NCBI RefSeq assembly: GCF_001672975.1
Contig: NZ_LZKU01000208.1
Span: 1 to 37,505 of the forward strand
From: Mycobacterium sp. 1465703.0
GTDB taxonomy: Bacteria > Actinomycetota > Actinomycetes > Mycobacteriales > Mycobacteriaceae
Length of the DNA stretch: 37,505 bases
Reading direction: 5' to 3'
Shown here: positions 8,805 to 17,808 of the stretch, piece by piece
Position numbering within the stretch: position 1 is the first letter of the stretch
Layout: every line of letters starts with the position of its first letter
Notes under the pieces: generated by a model
Told to the model about the DNA's origin: nothing
What the model saw: only the letters and a program-made list of their open reading frames with translations
The model's database searches: none
Made by a program: the position numbers and the translations under genes

Positions 8805-8810
8805 TATACT
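8805..8810 (+). promoter_or_regulatory. -10 element of dnaE2 (leaderless)
   Basis: TATACT abuts the SOS box and is followed after 7 bp by the GTG start at 8818. No Shine-Dalgarno sequence could fit, so the mRNA probably begins with the start codon. Confidence 0.6.
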
Positions 8811-8817
8811 CGACCGG

Positions 8818-11800
8818 GTGGGCTGGTTTAACGGGCCGCCGAGTTGGGCGGAAATGGAGCGGGTGCTCGACGGCAAGCCGCGCCATGCCGGCGCGCCGGC
8901 GGAGCCCCCTGAGGACGCCCCGTTGTCGCGCAGACGTGGGACGTACCAGCCGCCCGGCGACACCCGGCCGTCCCGCTCGTCGGTCGCTTATGCCGAACTG
9001 CACGCGCATTCGGCGTTCAGTTTCCTGGACGGGGCGAGCACACCGGAGGAGTTGGTCGAGGAGGCGGCGCGGCTGGATCTGCGCGCCCTGGCCCTCACCG
9101 ACCACGACGGCCTGTACGGGGCGGTGCGGTTCGCCGAAGCGGCGGCCGAACTCGACGTGCGCACCGTGTTCGGTGCCGAACTGTCGCTCGGCCCGGGGGC
9201 GCGCACCGAGCAGCCGGATCCGCCCGGCCCGCACTTGCTGGTGCTGGCCCGCGGGGCCGAGGGGTATCGGCGGTTGTCGCGGCAACTGGCCGCGGCGCAT
9301 CTGGCCGGCGGCGAGAAGGGCAAGCCCCGGTACGACTTCGACGCGCTGACCGAGGCCGCCGGCGGGCACTGGCACATCCTGACCGGCTGTCGCAAAGGGC
9401 ATGTGCGACAAGCACTTTCTGAGGGCGGCCCAACGGCGGCGGAGCGGGCGCTGGCCGAGCTGGTGGACCGGTTCGGCGCGCAGCGGGTCAGCATCGAGCT
9501 GACCCATCATGGTCAGCCGCTCGACGACGAACGCAACGCCGTGCTGGCCGCGCTGGCCCCGCGCTTCGGGGTGGGCGTCGTCGCCACCACCGGCGCGCAT
9601 TTCGCCGGGCCGTCACGGCGCCGGCTGGCCATGGCGATGGGCGCCATCCGGGCCCGGCAGTCCCTGGATGCGGCCGCCGGGTGGCTGGCCCCGCTGGGCG
9701 GTTCGCACCTGCGCTCCGGCGCGGAGATGGCCCGGCTGTTCGCACATGTGCCTTTTGGGGGCCCTGACGTGGTGACCGCGGCCGCCGAGCTGGGCGAGCA
9801 GTGCGCGTTCGGGCTGGCGCTCATCGCGCCGCAGCTGCCGCCGTTCGAGGTGCCCCCCGGGCACACCGAGGACAGCTGGCTGCGGCAGTTGACCATGGCC
9901 GGGGCGCGCGAGCGCTACGGGTCGGCCGAGCGCGCACCGCGCGCCTACGCACAAATCGAACGAGAGCTGAAAGTCATTGCGCACCTGACTTTTCCGGGAT
10001 ATTTCCTGGTGGTGCACGACATCGCCCGGTTCTGTCGGGACAACAACATCCTGTGCCAGGGCAGGGGATCGGCGGCCAACTCCGCGGTCTGTTACGCCCT
10101 CGGCGTCACCGCCGTCGACCCGGTGGCCAACGAGCTGCTGTTCGAGCGCTTTCTGTCGCCGGCCCGCGACGGGCCGCCCGACATCGACATGGACATCGAG
10201 TCCGATCAGCGCGAAAAGGTCATCCAGTATGTCTACGACAAATACGGCCGTGACTACGCCGCCCAGGTCGCCAACGTCATCACCTACCGGGGAAAGATCG
10301 CGGTGCGCGACATGGCCCGCGCGCTGGGCTTCTCGCAGGGCCAGCAGGACGCGTGGAGCAAGCAGATCAACCACTGGAACGGGTTGGCCGACTCGCCCGA
10401 CGTCGAGGGCATTCCCGAACCGGTGGTCGATCTGGCCAACCAGATCCGCAACCTGCCGCGGCACATGGGCATTCATTCCGGTGGCATGGTGATCTGCGAT
10501 CGGCCGATCGCCGACGTGTGCCCGGTGGAGTGGGCACGGATGGAGAATCGCAGCGTCCTGCAGTGGGACAAAGACGACTGTGCGGCAATCGGTTTGGTGA
10601 AGTTCGATCTGCTCGGACTGGGGATGCTCTCGGCACTGCACTATGCCATCGACCTGGTGGCCGAGCACAAGGGGATCGAAGTCGACCTGGCCCGCCTCGA
10701 CCTCTCCGAGCCGGCGGTGTACGAGATGCTGGCCCGCGCCGATTCCGTCGGCGTGTTCCAGGTGGAGTCGCGCGCGCAGATGGCCACCCTGCCGCGGCTG
10801 AAGCCGCGGGTGTTCTACGACCTGGTGGTGGAGGTCGCCCTGATCCGTCCCGGCCCCATCCAGGGCGGGTCGGTGCACCCCTACATCCGGCGGCGCAACG
10901 GCCTGGACCCGGTAGTCTACGACCACCCGTCCATGGCGTCGGCGCTGCGAAAGACGTTGGGAGTCCCGCTCTTTCAGGAGCAGCTGATGCAGCTCGCGGT
11001 CGACTGCGCCGGATTCAGCGCGGCCGAGGCCGATCAGTTGCGCCGCGCCATGGGATCCAAGCGCTCGACCGAACGCATGCGACGGCTGCGCGGCCGGTTC
11101 TATGAGGGCATGCGCACGCTACACGGCGCCGACGACGAGGTGATCGACCGCACTTACGAAAAGCTGGAAGCCTTCGCGAATTTCGGCTTCCCCGAAAGCC
11201 ATGCGCTGAGCTTTGCGTCGCTGGTGTTCTACTCGTCGTGGTTCAAGCTGCACCACCCGGCGGTGTTCTGCGCGGCGCTGCTGCGCGCCCAGCCGATGGG
11301 GTTCTACTCGCCGCAGTCGCTGGTGGCCGATGCGCGCCGGCACGGTGTGACGGTGCACGGTCCGGACGTCAACGCCAGCCTGGCGCACGCGACACTCGAG
11401 AACGCCGGCACCGAGGTGCGGCTGGGGCTGGGTGCCGTCCGCCATATCGGTGACGATCTGGCCGAACAACTTGTCGAGGAGCGAAAAACCAACGGCCCGT
11501 TCGCTTCTCTGCTGGATCTGACGACCCGGCTGCAGCTCTCGGTGCCGCAGACCGAGGCGCTGGCGACGGCGGGGGCGCTGGGCTGCTTCGGCATGTCGCG
11601 GCGCGAGGGGTTGTGGGCGGCCGGGGCGGCGGCCACCCAACGGCCGGACCGGCTGCCCGGGGTGGGATCGTCCTCGCACATCCCCGCGTTGCCCGGGATG
11701 AGTGAGCTGGAGTTGGCCGCCGCCGATGTGTGGGCCACCGGCGTCTCCCCGGACAGCTACCCGACGCAGTTCCTGCGGGCCGATCTGGACGCGATGGGGG

Positions 11801-12111
11801 TGGTGCCGGCCGAGAAGCTCGGATCGGTGCCCGACGGCGACCGGGTGCTGATCGCCGGCGCGGTGACCCACCGGCAACGCCCCGGCACGGCGCAGGGGGT
11901 CACGTTCATCAACCTCGAGGACGAGACCGGGATGGTCAACGTGCTCTGCACGCCGGGGGTGTGGGCGCGGCATCGCAAGCTGGCGAACTCGGCACCGGCG
12001 CTGCTGGTGCGTGGGCAGGTCCAAAACGCCAGCGGCGCCATCACCGTCGTCGCCGAGCGGCTGGGCCGCATCACCCTGGCGGTCGGCTCGAAGTCGCGTG
12101 ACTTTCGCTAG
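8818..12111 (+). CDS. dnaE2: Error-prone DNA polymerase DnaE2
   Basis: C-family polymerase that, with ImuA' and ImuB, carries out damage-induced mutagenic translesion synthesis. The N-terminal PHP domain begins near residue 57 (YAELHAHSAFSFLDG, then LTDHDGLYGAV). The palm carries PDIDMDIE near residues 454-461, with the catalytic aspartates. GRGSAANS and the fingers (RPGPIQGG, HPYIRRR, PLFQEQLMQ, AMGSKRS) follow, then HhH repeats and a C-terminal OB fold (VLIAGAVTHRQRPGTAQG). It is 1097 aa, the usual DnaE2 length. The GTG start gives MGWFNGPPSWAEME and is fixed by the adjoining -10 element. imuA' and imuB, which lie beyond iunH in M. tuberculosis, are not in this window; a kasB-like gene occupies that side. 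Confidence 0.96.
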   Translation: MGWFNGPPSWAEMERVLDGKPRHAGAPAEPPEDAPLSRRRGTYQPPGDTRPSRSSVAYAELHAHSAFSFLDGASTPEELVEEAARLDLRALALTDHDGLYGAVRFAEAAAELDVRTVFGAELSLGPGARTEQPDPPGPHLLVLARGAEGYRRLSRQLAAAHLAGGEKGKPRYDFDALTEAAGGHWHILTGCRKGHVRQALSEGGPTAAERALAELVDRFGAQRVSIELTHHGQPLDDERNAVLAALAPRFGVGVVATTGAHFAGPSRRRLAMAMGAIRARQSLDAAAGWLAPLGGSHLRSGAEMARLFAHVPFGGPDVVTAAAELGEQCAFGLALIAPQLPPFEVPPGHTEDSWLRQLTMAGARERYGSAERAPRAYAQIERELKVIAHLTFPGYFLVVHDIARFCRDNNILCQGRGSAANSAVCYALGVTAVDPVANELLFERFLSPARDGPPDIDMDIESDQREKVIQYVYDKYGRDYAAQVANVITYRGKIAVRDMARALGFSQGQQDAWSKQINHWNGLADSPDVEGIPEPVVDLANQIRNLPRHMGIHSGGMVICDRPIADVCPVEWARMENRSVLQWDKDDCAAIGLVKFDLLGLGMLSALHYAIDLVAEHKGIEVDLARLDLSEPAVYEMLARADSVGVFQVESRAQMATLPRLKPRVFYDLVVEVALIRPGPIQGGSVHPYIRRRNGLDPVVYDHPSMASALRKTLGVPLFQEQLMQLAVDCAGFSAAEADQLRRAMGSKRSTERMRRLRGRFYEGMRTLHGADDEVIDRTYEKLEAFANFGFPESHALSFASLVFYSSWFKLHHPAVFCAALLRAQPMGFYSPQSLVADARRHGVTVHGPDVNASLAHATLENAGTEVRLGLGAVRHIGDDLAEQLVEERKTNGPFASLLDLTTRLQLSVPQTEALATAGALGCFGMSRREGLWAAGAAATQRPDRLPGVGSSSHIPALPGMSELELAAADVWATGVSPDSYPTQFLRADLDAMGVVPAEKLGSVPDGDRVLIAGAVTHRQRPGTAQGVTFINLEDETGMVNVLCTPGVWARHRKLANSAPALLVRGQVQNASGAITVVAERLGRITLAVGSKSRDFR

Positions 12112-12150
12112 TACGAGATAGTCATGACATTCCAACTTCAGGAGGGCAGA

Positions 12151-13005
12151 GTGTCTGAGACCGCCGCGAATTCCAAAGTCTGGTTCCTCACCGGAGCTTC
12201 GCGCGGATTCGGACTCGAGATCGCTCGCAAGATCCTGGCTCAGGGTGATCGGGTGGTGGCGACCGCCCGGCGTGCCAAGCAGATCCACACTGCGCTTCCC
12301 GATGCCGGTGACGCTCTGCTCGCAATCGACCTCGACGTCACCGACGCCGACCAGGCCGCACAGGCAGTTCGGTCGGCGGTCGACGCGTTCGGCCGGATCG
12401 ACGTGCTGGTGAACAACGCTGGCCGCGGCCTTCTCGGCGCCGTCGAGGAAGCGTCCGACGCCTCGGTCCGCGCCGTCTACGAGGTCAACGTGTTCGGCAC
12501 CCTGACCATGCAGCGGGCTGTACTGCCGATCATGCGTCGTCAGCGCTCCGGCCACATCATCAACATCAGTTCGGTTGGCGGGCTGCTCGGGTCGCCGGGG
12601 TGGGGCATCTACTGCTCGACCAAGTTCGCGATGGAAGGCTTCAGCGAGGCGCTGGCCAAGGAGCTACGGCCGCTGGGCATCTGGGTCACCATCGTCGAAC
12701 CCGGCTACTTCCGCACCGATTTCCTCGACGCGTCCAGCCTCGGCACCGAAGAGAACGTCATTGCCGACTATGAATCCACCGCCGGGGCGACGCGCGCCCA
12801 CGCCGCCGACGTCAACCATGCCCAGCCCGGCGACCCGATCAAGGCGGCCGCGGCCATCGTCGACATCGCTTCGGCCGCCGAGCCGCCGGTGCATCTGCTG
12901 CTGGGCACCGACTGCGTCGCCGCGGTGGAGGCCAAGATCGAAGACCTGAAGGCCGACATCGACGCGTGGCGGACGCTCTCCACATCGACCGACCACGACC
13001 AGTGA
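12151..13005 (+). CDS. Short-chain dehydrogenase/reductase
   Basis: Classical NAD(P)-dependent SDR of 284 aa. The cofactor motif is TGASRGFG near residues 14-21. RIDVLVNNAG, NISS and the catalytic GIYCSTKFAMEGF (Tyr and Lys of YxxxK) follow in order, and EPGYFRTDF is the usual post-catalytic block. GTG 12151 is preferred over ATG 12124 because a strong AGGAGG lies at 12140-12145 with ideal spacing. It sits between dnaE2 (39 bp upstream) and the nitroreductase (29 bp downstream) on the same strand. The substrate cannot be told from sequence; this subfamily is broadly annotated as oxidoreductase. Confidence 0.88.
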   Translation: MSETAANSKVWFLTGASRGFGLEIARKILAQGDRVVATARRAKQIHTALPDAGDALLAIDLDVTDADQAAQAVRSAVDAFGRIDVLVNNAGRGLLGAVEEASDASVRAVYEVNVFGTLTMQRAVLPIMRRQRSGHIINISSVGGLLGSPGWGIYCSTKFAMEGFSEALAKELRPLGIWVTIVEPGYFRTDFLDASSLGTEENVIADYESTAGATRAHAADVNHAQPGDPIKAAAAIVDIASAAEPPVHLLLGTDCVAAVEAKIEDLKADIDAWRTLSTSTDHDQ

Positions 13006-13021
13006 GGCTGCGGGTACCTCC

Positions 13022-13027
13022 TAGGCT
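13022..13027 (+). promoter_or_regulatory. Putative -10 element of the nitroreductase gene
   Basis: TAGGCT followed by 7 bp and the ATG at 13035, with no Shine-Dalgarno sequence between: a leaderless arrangement that also selects this start. Confidence 0.45.
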
Positions 13028-13034
13028 CGCTTGC

Positions 13035-13679
13035 ATGACTCTCAATCTGTCTGTCGACGAACTCCTCACCACCACCCGCTCGGTCCGCAAGCGTCTCGAC
13101 TTCGACAAGCCGGTGGGCCGTGACGTACTGATGGAATGCCTGGAACTGGCACTGCAGGCGCCCACCGGCTCGAACGCACAGGGCTGGCAGTGGGTGTTCG
13201 TCGAGGACGCCGAGAAGAAGAAGGCCATCGGCGACGTCTACCTGAAAAATGCCCGGGGCTACCTCGCCTCGCCCGCACCCGACTACGCCGAGGGCGACAC
13301 CCGTGGTGAGCGGATGGACAAGGTCAGGGATTCCGCAACGTATCTCGCCGAGCACATGCACGAGGCGCCGGTGCTGTTGATCCCCTGCATCCTCGGCCGG
13401 GAGGACAAGCAACCCATGGGTGGTGTGTCGTTCTGGGCGTCGCTGTTCCCGGCGGTCTGGAGCTTCTGTCTGGCGCTGCGGTCGCGCGGATTGGGGTCTT
13501 GCTGGACGACACTGCACCTGCTCGGTGACGGCGAGAAGCAGGTCGCCGACGTGCTGGGCATCCCGTACGACAAGTACAGCCAGGGCGGGCTGTTCCCGAT
13601 CGCCTACACCAAGGGCACCGACTTCAAGCCGGCCAAGCGGCTGCCCGCCGAAACCCTCACGCACTGGAACAGCTGGTGA
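13035..13679 (+). CDS. Nitroreductase family FMN oxidoreductase (Rv3368c-like)
   Basis: FMN-dependent NAD(P)H oxidoreductase of the nitroreductase fold. The N-terminal TTRSVRKRLDF block contacts the FMN phosphate, APTGSNAQGWQW is the conserved flavin loop, and GLGSCWTTLHL is the C-terminal FMN-binding helix. It is 214 aa, the same length as Rv3368c, which occupies the equivalent place next to dnaE2 in M. tuberculosis. The frame opens at 12966 inside the SDR gene, but ATG 13035 is supported by family length and the -10 element. It converges on trmL, with 1 bp between stop codons. The physiological substrate is unknown. Confidence 0.88.
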   Translation: MTLNLSVDELLTTTRSVRKRLDFDKPVGRDVLMECLELALQAPTGSNAQGWQWVFVEDAEKKKAIGDVYLKNARGYLASPAPDYAEGDTRGERMDKVRDSATYLAEHMHEAPVLLIPCILGREDKQPMGGVSFWASLFPAVWSFCLALRSRGLGSCWTTLHLLGDGEKQVADVLGIPYDKYSQGGLFPIAYTKGTDFKPAKRLPAETLTHWNSW

Positions 13680-13680
13680 G

Positions 13681-14151
13681 TCAGGTGGCCCCGGCCCCGG
13701 CGTAGCCGTGTTGCCGCCAGGCCTCGTAGACGGCGACCGCCGCGGCGTTGGACAGGTTCAGCGAGCGCCGGCCCGCCAGCATCGGGATGCGGACCTGCCC
13801 GGTGATGTGCGGGTCGGCCAGCGTCGCGGCGTCCAGCCCGGTGGGTTCGGGCCCGAACATCAACACGTCACCGGCGCGGTAGCGCACGTCGGCGAACGAG
13901 GTGGGCGCGTGCGAGGTGAACGCGAACACCCGCTCGGGTGACAGCGCGGCCCAGGCCGCCGCCAGCGAAGCGTGCACAGTGACCGAGGCGAGGTCGTGGT
14001 AGTCCAGCCCGGCCCGGCGCAGCTTGGGTTCGGACAGGTCGAACCCCATCGGCTCGACCAGATGCAATTCGCAGCCCGTCGCCGCCGCCGTCCGGATGGC
14101 ATTGCCGGTGTTGGGCGGGATCCGCGGCGTCAGAAACATCAGCTTGAACAC
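13681..14151 (-). CDS. trmL: SpoU-family tRNA (cytidine/uridine-34-2'-O)-methyltransferase TrmL
   Basis: SPOUT-class enzyme that 2'-O-methylates the wobble base of certain tRNAs using SAM. Motif 1 is PRIPPNTGNAIRTAAATG, motif 2 VLMFGPEPTGL and motif 3 IPMLAGRRSLNLSNAAAVAV, which form the trefoil-knot SAM site. It is 156 aa, the compact TrmL size, and nearly identical in pattern to Rv3366. The start is GTG 14151 (VFKLMFLTPR); ATG 14139 is the alternative. The open frame continues upstream across the divergent methyltransferase gene, which is not credible. Its start lies only 18 bp from the divergent ATG at 14170. Confidence 0.92.
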   Translation of the reverse strand: MFKLMFLTPRIPPNTGNAIRTAAATGCELHLVEPMGFDLSEPKLRRAGLDYHDLASVTVHASLAAAWAALSPERVFAFTSHAPTSFADVRYRAGDVLMFGPEPTGLDAATLADPHITGQVRIPMLAGRRSLNLSNAAAVAVYEAWRQHGYAGAGAT

Positions 14152-14169
14152 AACGCCGATAATGGTCGC
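14152..14169. promoter_or_regulatory. Bidirectional leaderless promoter between trmL and the divergent methyltransferase
   Basis: The 18 bp between the two start codons hold overlapping -10-like hexamers on both strands: GATAAT (14158-14163, plus) 6 bp before ATG 14170, and CATTAT (14164-14159, minus) 7 bp before GTG 14151. There is no room for two separate promoters or ribosome-binding sites. One AT-rich symmetric -10 probably fires both ways, with both mRNAs leaderless. Confidence 0.5.
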
Positions 14170-14775
14170 ATGGTCGAGCAGAGCATCTGGATGCAGAAGG
14201 TCGCTGCCGATCCGGGGCATTCGGATTGGTATATCGAGCGATTCCGCGCCATGGCCCGTGCCGGTGACGACTTGGCCGGCGAGGCCCGCTTCGTGGACGC
14301 CATGGCGCCGCGCGGCGCCCACATCCTCGACGCCGGGTGCGGGCCGGGCCGGCTGGGCGGGTATCTGGCCACCGTGGGACACCGGGTGGTCGGTGTGGAC
14401 GTCGACCCGGCGCTGATCGACGCGGCCGGGCACGATTACCCCGGTCCACGCTGGCTGGTCGGCGACCTCGCCGAGCTGGATCTGCCGGCGCGCGGCATCG
14501 CCGAACCGTTCGACGTCATCGTGTCCGCCGGCAACGTGATGGCGTTTTTGGCCCCCAGCACCCGGATCCAGGTGCTGAGCCGGCTGCGTGCCCACGTCGC
14601 TGACGACGGCCGGGCGGCGATCGGCTTCGGGGCCGGCCGCGACTACGAGTTCGACGTCTTTCTCAACGACGCCGTCGACGCGGGTTTCGCGCCCGATCTG
14701 CTGTTGTCCACCTGGGATCTGCGCCCGTTCACCGACGACTCCGACTTCCTCGTCGCGCTGCTTCGTCCCGCCTAG
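14170..14775 (+). CDS. Class I SAM-dependent methyltransferase
   Basis: 201-aa Rossmann-fold methyltransferase. SAM motif I is ILDAGCGPGRLGG (DAGCGPG at 54-60), then VVGVDVDPALID with the ribose-binding acid, and VSAGNVMAF as motif IV. The acceptor is not predictable. ATG 14170 is fixed by GATAAT 6 bp upstream; the frame itself opens 66 codons earlier, antisense to trmL. It is followed by the 181-bp leader region of the mfp operon. Confidence 0.85.
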   Translation: MVEQSIWMQKVAADPGHSDWYIERFRAMARAGDDLAGEARFVDAMAPRGAHILDAGCGPGRLGGYLATVGHRVVGVDVDPALIDAAGHDYPGPRWLVGDLAELDLPARGIAEPFDVIVSAGNVMAFLAPSTRIQVLSRLRAHVADDGRAAIGFGAGRDYEFDVFLNDAVDAGFAPDLLLSTWDLRPFTDDSDFLVALLRPA

Positions 14776-14795
14776 ACTGGGCACGCAGGAGTTTG

Positions 14796-14830
14796 CCAGG
14801 GGTGGCCGAGCGGACGTCGCGCCACCTTGG
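14796..14830 (+). other. Imperfect hairpin between the methyltransferase gene and the mfp operon
   Basis: GGTGGC (14801-14806) pairs with GCCACC (14821-14826), and flanking CC and GG plus G-T pairs can extend the stem around a single bulge. No T-run follows, so it could be a weak terminator or just structured DNA. The rest of 14776-14956 shows no gene. Confidence 0.3.
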
Positions 14831-14880
14831 AGGGACCTGTCTGCTCAGTAGCGATTCTGGTGGCCTGCGCCGCGGGCTGT

Positions 14881-14886
14881 CATACT
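14881..14886 (+). promoter_or_regulatory. Putative extended -10 of the mfp operon
   Basis: CATACT is preceded by TGT, giving an extended -10 of the form TGN-CATACT. It lies about 70 bp before the leader ORF at 14957, leaving a short untranslated leader. No convincing -35 was seen. Confidence 0.35.
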
Positions 14887-14956
14887 CGTCGGATTGCCAC
14901 ACCTACACGCACACGCCTATCTGGCGCGAGGCGGGCGAAATAAAGCAGGAAGTTCC

Positions 14957-15025
14957 ATGAGCCTCTCGTACCTTTCAGCGCTCAGCGTCAGCGCAGCGGC
15001 CGGTCGTCCGGCCGCGATGACATGA
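14957..15025 (+). CDS. 22-aa leader ORF translationally coupled to mfpE
   Basis: ATG 14957 has a good AGGAAG at 14947-14952 and opens a 22-codon frame (MSLSYLSALSV... to a TGA at 15023-15025). That TGA overlaps the mfpE ATG at 15022 in an ATGA junction. mfpE has no obvious Shine-Dalgarno sequence of its own, since the bases before it lie inside this small frame and include a GGCCG-GTCGT-CCGGCC-type inverted repeat. Every later mfp gene is also tightly coupled, so this may be a coupling leader or a regulatory uORF. No known peptide family is recognised. Confidence 0.45.
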   Translation: MSLSYLSALSVSAAAGRPAAMT

Positions 15026-17808
15026 CCATGTTCGCCCGCCCGGCCAACCCGGCCGAGGCGGATGTCCCAGAGCCGGCCCCGGCCGTCGGCGCCGCCGCTG
15101 CGCCGGCCAAACGCCCACCGACCTGGTCGCTGAGCAACTGGTCGGTCCGCTGGAAAGTGCTGGCGATTGCGCTGGTCCCGCTGGTTTTGGCGACGGTTTT
15201 CGGGGTGCTGCGAATCCACGGCGCGATGACCAACGCGGCGGGTTTGCGATTGGCCGCCACCCGGGCCGACGTCGTGCCGGTGATCACCAAGTACATGTCG
15301 GCGTTAGATGTAGCCCTGCTGGCCAGCTCCACCGGACATGATGTCGAGGGCGCAAAGAAGAACTACGAGGCGCGCAAGGGCGAATTGCAGACCAGGCTGG
15401 AAGACACCGACGTCAACGACGATGTGCGATCAGGAGTCAACAACCTGCTCGACGGCGGTCAGATGCTGGTCAACAAGGCTGCCGACACTAGCCTCGGTTT
15501 GCGGGAGCGGGTGACGCTCTACGCGCCGATCCTGCTGACGGCCGAAGACGTCATCAACGCATCGGTGCGGGTCGACAACGAGCAGATCCGCGCCCAGGCG
15601 CAGGGCCTGAGCCGAGCGGTCGGGGCCCGCGGGCAGATGACGATGCAGAAAATCCTGATCACCCGGGGAGCCGAACTTCCCGAGCCGCAACTGCGGACCT
15701 CGATGACCACCCTGGCGGGTACCGAGCCGTCGACGCTGTTCGGCATGAGCGAAGTACTCGGCGCCGGATCACCCGAGGCCAAGACACTGCAACAGCAGAT
15801 GGTCGGCCGGATGGCGATCATGTCCGATCCGGGCAGTGTGCTCGTCGAAAACCCCGACCTGCTGCGTTCCATCCAGACCACCGACGACATCGCCGATCAG
15901 GTCATCAAGAACACCACCGCGTCGGTGACCAAGTCGGTGCACGCCCAGGCCGCCGAGCGCCGCTCGGCCGCGATCCTGGACGCCGTACTGGTGCTGGCCG
16001 CCATCGTGATCGCGATCGGCGTCGTGCTGCTGGTGGCGCGCGCCCTGGTGCGGCCGCTGCGCATCTTGCGCGACGGCGCGCTCAAGGTCGCCCACACCGA
16101 TCTCGAAGAGGAGATCGCACTGGTGAAAGCCGGTGGGCCGGAGCCGATTCCGAGCCCGCTGCCGGTGTACACCACCGAGGAGATCGGCCAGGTCGCCCAC
16201 GCGGTCGACGAATTGCATACCCAGGCGCTGCTGCTGGCCGGCGACGAGGCGCGGCTGCGGCTGCTGGTCAACGACATGTTCGAGACCATGTCGCGGCGCA
16301 GCCGCTCGCTGGTCGATCAGCAGCTGGCGCTCATTGACCGGCTGGAGCGCAACGAAGAGAATCCCGACCGGCTGGACAGCCTGTTCCGGCTGGACCACCT
16401 GGCGGCGCGGCTGCGCCGCAACAGCGCCAATCTGCTGGTGCTCGCCGGTTCGCAGCTCGCCCGCGACCAGCGCGACCCGGTGCCGCTGGCGACGGTGATC
16501 AACGCCGCGGTGTCCGAGGTCGAGGACTACCGCCGCGTCGAAATCGCCGGGCTGCCCGAGTGCTCGCTGATCGGCTCGGCCGCCGGTGGTGCCATTCACC
16601 TGTTCGCCGAGCTGACCGACAACGCCCTGCGCTACTCGCCGCCGACCACCTCCGCCCGGATCTCGGCGTCGCGCGGCAGCGACGGGGGAGTGGTGGTGCG
16701 AATCGCCGACTCCGGTCTGGGCATGAACGACACCGACCGGCGGATGGCCAACATGCGGCTGCAGGCCGGCGGCGACGTCAGCCCCGACAACGCCCGGCAC
16801 ATGGGGCTTTTCGTGGTCGGCCGGATCGCGGGCCGGCACGGCATCCGGGTGGGGCTGCGCGGCCCGGCCGCCAACGAGGCGGGTTCGGGAACTACCGCCG
16901 AGGTCTACCTGCCGCCGACGGTGCTCGCCGGCCCGTCCGGCACCGCCGAGTCGACCGTTCCCCGGCACATCCGCGCCGTCTCCTCGCCGAGCGCCAAGCT
17001 CGCCAGTGCGATCGCCGGGCCTGCGGCCGACGACGAGGACGGGCGCCGGGACGGCACACTGGAGCCGGCAGCGCGCAACGCTCCGGACGCCTCCGGGCCG
17101 CAGGTCACCTTGCTGCCGCGGCGCAACCCGGGTTCCAGCGGTATCACCGAAGTTCCCGCCCCGCCCGCCGAACAGCTACCCCGCCGCCGGCGCCGTGAGC
17201 TGGCGACCCCGTGGTGGGAGAGCGCACCCAAGCCGGCGCCGGCGCCGGCGCCGAAACCAGAAGTCAAACCGGCCCCGGCGCGCGCGGCATCGGACACCTC
17301 GGCCTTCTTCGCCGCCCGGTCCCGAGAGGCGGCCCCGGACCCGATCGCGTCCATTCCGGCCGCCCCCAAAGCCGCGGCGAATCCGGCCCACGACGACGTC
17401 ATCTACCGCCGGATGCTCTCGGAGATGCTCGGCGATCCGTACGACCTGGTCAACAGCCCCGACCTGGACTGGCAGTCGGTCTGGGACCGCGGTTGGACGC
17501 TGGCGGCCGCGGCCGACGAGAAGCCGGTCGAGGCGCACACCACCGACCACGGACTGCCGGTGCGCACCCCCGGAGCGCGGCTGGTACCCGGTGGCGCCGG
17601 CGGTCTGGCCGAGCAGGACGAGCCCGCCGACGCGGAGCGGGGTCTCAACGGCACATCCGGATCGCACCGGGAGCCGCAGCACGCGGCCACCGGACCGTTA
17701 GCCCGGGACCCCGAGGCGGTTCGCGCCTCGTTCAGTAGCCATTTCGGTGGCGTGCGTACCGGACGATCGCATGCCCGTGATACCAATCAAGGATCCGACC
17801 AACAATGA
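15022..17808 (+). CDS. mfpE: Membrane sensor histidine kinase-like protein of the mfp conservon (Rv3365c-like)
   Basis: First structural gene of the mfp conservon. Membrane segment 1 is at about 46-63 ([18 protein letters not shown]), followed by an extracytoplasmic nitrate/nitrite-sensor-like helical domain (about 70-310). TM2 is at 316-343 and a HAMP region at about 345-400. A dimerisation/phosphoacceptor-like region contains [14 protein letters not shown]. The HATPase_c domain has the N box [12 protein letters not shown] (about 529), the G1 box ADSGLGM (about 562) and the G2 region [14 protein letters not shown] (about 595). Residues 640-928 are a low-complexity Pro/Ala-rich cytoplasmic tail. 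It is 928 aa, longer than the M. tuberculosis form (about 876) because of this tail. No response regulator is nearby, as is usual for conservons. The stop overlaps the mfpD start (ATGA). Confidence 0.87.
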   Translation: MTMFARPANPAEADVPEPAPAVGAAAAPAKRPPTWSLSNWSVRWKVLAIALVPLVLATVFGVLRIHGAMTNAAGLRLAATRADVVPVITKYMSALDVALLASSTGHDVEGAKKNYEARKGELQTRLEDTDVNDDVRSGVNNLLDGGQMLVNKAADTSLGLRERVTLYAPILLTAEDVINASVRVDNEQIRAQAQGLSRAVGARGQMTMQKILITRGAELPEPQLRTSMTTLAGTEPSTLFGMSEVLGAGSPEAKTLQQQMVGRMAIMSDPGSVLVENPDLLRSIQTTDDIADQVIKNTTASVTKSVHAQAAERRSAAILDAVLVLAAIVIAIGVVLLVARALVRPLRILRDGALKVAHTDLEEEIALVKAGGPEPIPSPLPVYTTEEIGQVAHAVDELHTQALLLAGDEARLRLLVNDMFETMSRRSRSLVDQQLALIDRLERNEENPDRLDSLFRLDHLAARLRRNSANLLVLAGSQLARDQRDPVPLATVINAAVSEVEDYRRVEIAGLPECSLIGSAAGGAIHLFAELTDNALRYSPPTTSARISASRGSDGGVVVRIADSGLGMNDTDRRMANMRLQAGGDVSPDNARHMGLFVVGRIAGRHGIRVGLRGPAANEAGSGTTAEVYLPPTVLAGPSGTAESTVPRHIRAVSSPSAKLASAIAGPAADDEDGRRDGTLEPAARNAPDASGPQVTLLPRRNPGSSGITEVPAPPAEQLPRRRRRELATPWWESAPKPAPAPAPKPEVKPAPARAASDTSAFFAARSREAAPDPIASIPAAPKAAANPAHDDVIYRRMLSEMLGDPYDLVNSPDLDWQSVWDRGWTLAAAADEKPVEAHTTDHGLPVRTPGARLVPGGAGGLAEQDEPADAERGLNGTSGSHREPQHAATGPLARDPEAVRASFSSHFGGVRTGRSHARDTNQGSDQQ

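Noticed and set aside
9613..10926. 437-codon open frame antisense to dnaE2
   Set aside because: Composition is that of a shadow frame with no recognisable motif, inside the catalytic core of dnaE2.
11119..12555. 478-codon open frame antisense to dnaE2 and the SDR
   Set aside because: It spans two real genes and the gap between them; low-complexity composition, no domain.
14796..14830. tRNA-like stretch (GGTGGCCGAGCGG)
   Set aside because: It resembles a Leu/Ser tRNA D-arm, but no matching acceptor stem, anticodon arm or T-loop can be drawn, so it was kept only as a hairpin.
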